Source: Xanthobacteraceae bacterium
GTDB lineage: Bacteria > Pseudomonadota > Alphaproteobacteria > Rhizobiales > Xanthobacteraceae
Assembly (NCBI GenBank): GCA_030037185.1
Contig: JASHRR010001078.1
Span: forward strand, 1 to 14,907
Length of the DNA stretch: 14,907 bases
Direction of reading: 5' to 3'
This document shows, piece by piece, positions 14,228-14,907 of this stretch (within the stretch, counting starts at the first letter, position 1; every line of letters starts with the position of its first letter). The position numbers were made by a program, and so were the translations under genes. Under the pieces are notes generated by a model. That model saw only the letters and a list, made by a program, of their open reading frames with translations, searched no databases and was not told the DNA's origin.

Positions 14228-14907
14228 ATGGGAAGAATCTTATTGAGATTGGCGAGCCTGATGCTGCCGATCACTGCGGCGGCTATGCTCGGCGCCGCGG
14301 TGGCGAATGCGCAAAACGCATCAACTTCACGTTTCAACCACGATCCGACCGGGTTTCCGCTGACCGGCACCCATGTCTACATTCCTTGCGCGTCGTGCCA
14401 CATCAATGCGCGCTACAAGAACACACCGCGGGCGTGCTTTGGTTGCCACAACGGCATGACCGCGCCGGGCGCGGCATCGGTGTTGTCGCATCCGAGGACG
14501 ACGAATTATTGCGAAGGTTGCCACAAGACGACGACGTGGCGCGATTACGGGTTCATCGATCACGTCCAGGCACTCGGACCTTGTGCCAACTGCCACAACA
14601 ACAAGACCGCCGAGGGCAAGACGCCGAACCATCCGGTCACCCAGGCGTCCTGCAATACCTGCCATTTCAACACGGTGTCGTGGGCGGGCGGGATATTACC
14701 GCCCGGCACGACCCAGTCCCCGGCGCCGGCCGCGACGACGCCTGCGCCCACGACGAAGACGCCTGCCGCAACGGGGACGACGCCTGCAGCCACAGCGACG
14801 CCGCCGCGAACGGCTGCGATCACTCCCGGCGCAACGTCACCGCCGGGCACAAGCTTGCCAAAGCCGCCAAGCGCTCAAACGTCCCCAAGCGGGCCGAAAG
14901 CCCCAAC
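14228..14907 (+). CDS. Exported pentaheme-or-more cytochrome c with Thr/Pro/Ala tail (3' truncated)
   Basis: An open frame from the ATG at 14228 runs off the window end without a stop, giving 226 visible residues. The signal peptide is residues 1-29 (MGRILLRL, hydrophobic LPITAAAMLGAAV, cleavage after ANAQ or ANA). Five CxxCH heme motifs start at residues 54, 70, 95, 119 and 142. The segment FNHDPTGFPLTGTH (36-49) before the first heme is the same module opener seen in the 18-heme protein, so the two are related. CANCHNNKTAEGKTPNH (118-134) is of the type found repeated in large multiheme cytochromes. From about residue 158 heme motifs cease and a Thr/Pro/Ala-rich stretch begins, including a 7-residue repeat. 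Such a tail may be a flexible linker to another domain outside the window. A weak AAGGTAG lies at 14213-14219. Confidence 0.88.
   Translation, partial: MGRILLRLASLMLPITAAAMLGAAVANAQNASTSRFNHDPTGFPLTGTHVYIPCASCHINARYKNTPRACFGCHNGMTAPGAASVLSHPRTTNYCEGCHKTTTWRDYGFIDHVQALGPCANCHNNKTAEGKTPNHPVTQASCNTCHFNTVSWAGGILPPGTTQSPAPAATTPAPTTKTPAATGTTPAATATPPRTAAITPGATSPPGTSLPKPPSAQTSPSGPKAP
14737..14799. repeat. 21-bp (7-residue) tandem repeat in the Thr/Pro linker
   Basis: GACGCCTGC recurs at 14737, 14758 and 14779, exactly 21 bases apart, encoding TPA-starting heptads at residues 171, 178 and 185 (TPAPTTK, TPAATGT, TPAATAT). It is a low-complexity linker that probably varies in copy number between strains. 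Confidence 0.65.

Noticed and set aside
13963..14850. Minus-strand frames overlapping the start of the second cytochrome
   Set aside because: They oppose a plus-strand frame with signal peptide and five heme motifs that is open to the window end.
1..14907. CRISPR arrays, insertion sequences, rRNA or complete tRNA genes
   Set aside because: Looked for on both strands; no regular spacer-repeat array, transposase, integrase or RNA gene signature was seen.

Overview
The window is GC-rich, densely packed and rich in exported redox proteins. The style (an ada operon, PQQ quinoproteins, weakly conserved leader regions, GTG/TTG starts) suits an alphaproteobacterium, most likely of the Bradyrhizobium/Rhodopseudomonas type. 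That placement is inferred from gene content and composition and has not been tested by any search.

Layout. (1) Positions 1-1246: the 3' part of an ada-type alkylation-repair gene, overlapping by 4 bases a 2-oxoglutarate/Fe(II) oxygenase gene, so the two form an operon. (2) Positions 1606-7300: two tandem genes for 587-residue PQQ-dependent alcohol dehydrogenases, about 82% identical by hand count and without gaps. Both carry the extra metal-site aspartate that marks lanthanide-dependent (XoxF/PedH-type) enzymes. They are followed by an exported amidohydrolase with a C-terminal IPT/TIG-like domain. (3) Positions 7542-10811, minus strand: an exported Sel1-plus-ankyrin repeat protein, then a membrane-anchored ferredoxin/flavoprotein reductase whose flavin domain looks circularly permuted, then a small cysteine-containing exported protein. 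(4) Positions 11073-14907, plus strand: a membrane protein with two pairs of histidines spaced by 14 residues (probable di-heme cytochrome b), an 18-CxxCH periplasmic cytochrome c built from triheme modules, a 700-base stretch with several hairpins but no convincing gene, and the start of a second multiheme cytochrome c that runs off the end.

How the genes may work together. Regions 3 and 4 diverge from a shared 260-base region and together supply a cytosol-facing NAD(P)H/Fe-S flavoprotein, a membrane b-type cytochrome and a periplasmic multiheme wire. This is a plausible trans-membrane electron conduit, and I regard it as the most interesting system here. Region 2 would oxidise an alcohol or aldehyde in the periplasm, with the hydrolase perhaps releasing its substrate. 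No PQQ biosynthesis genes and no dedicated monoheme cytochrome partner lie in the window, so a link between region 2 and the multiheme proteins is only inference.
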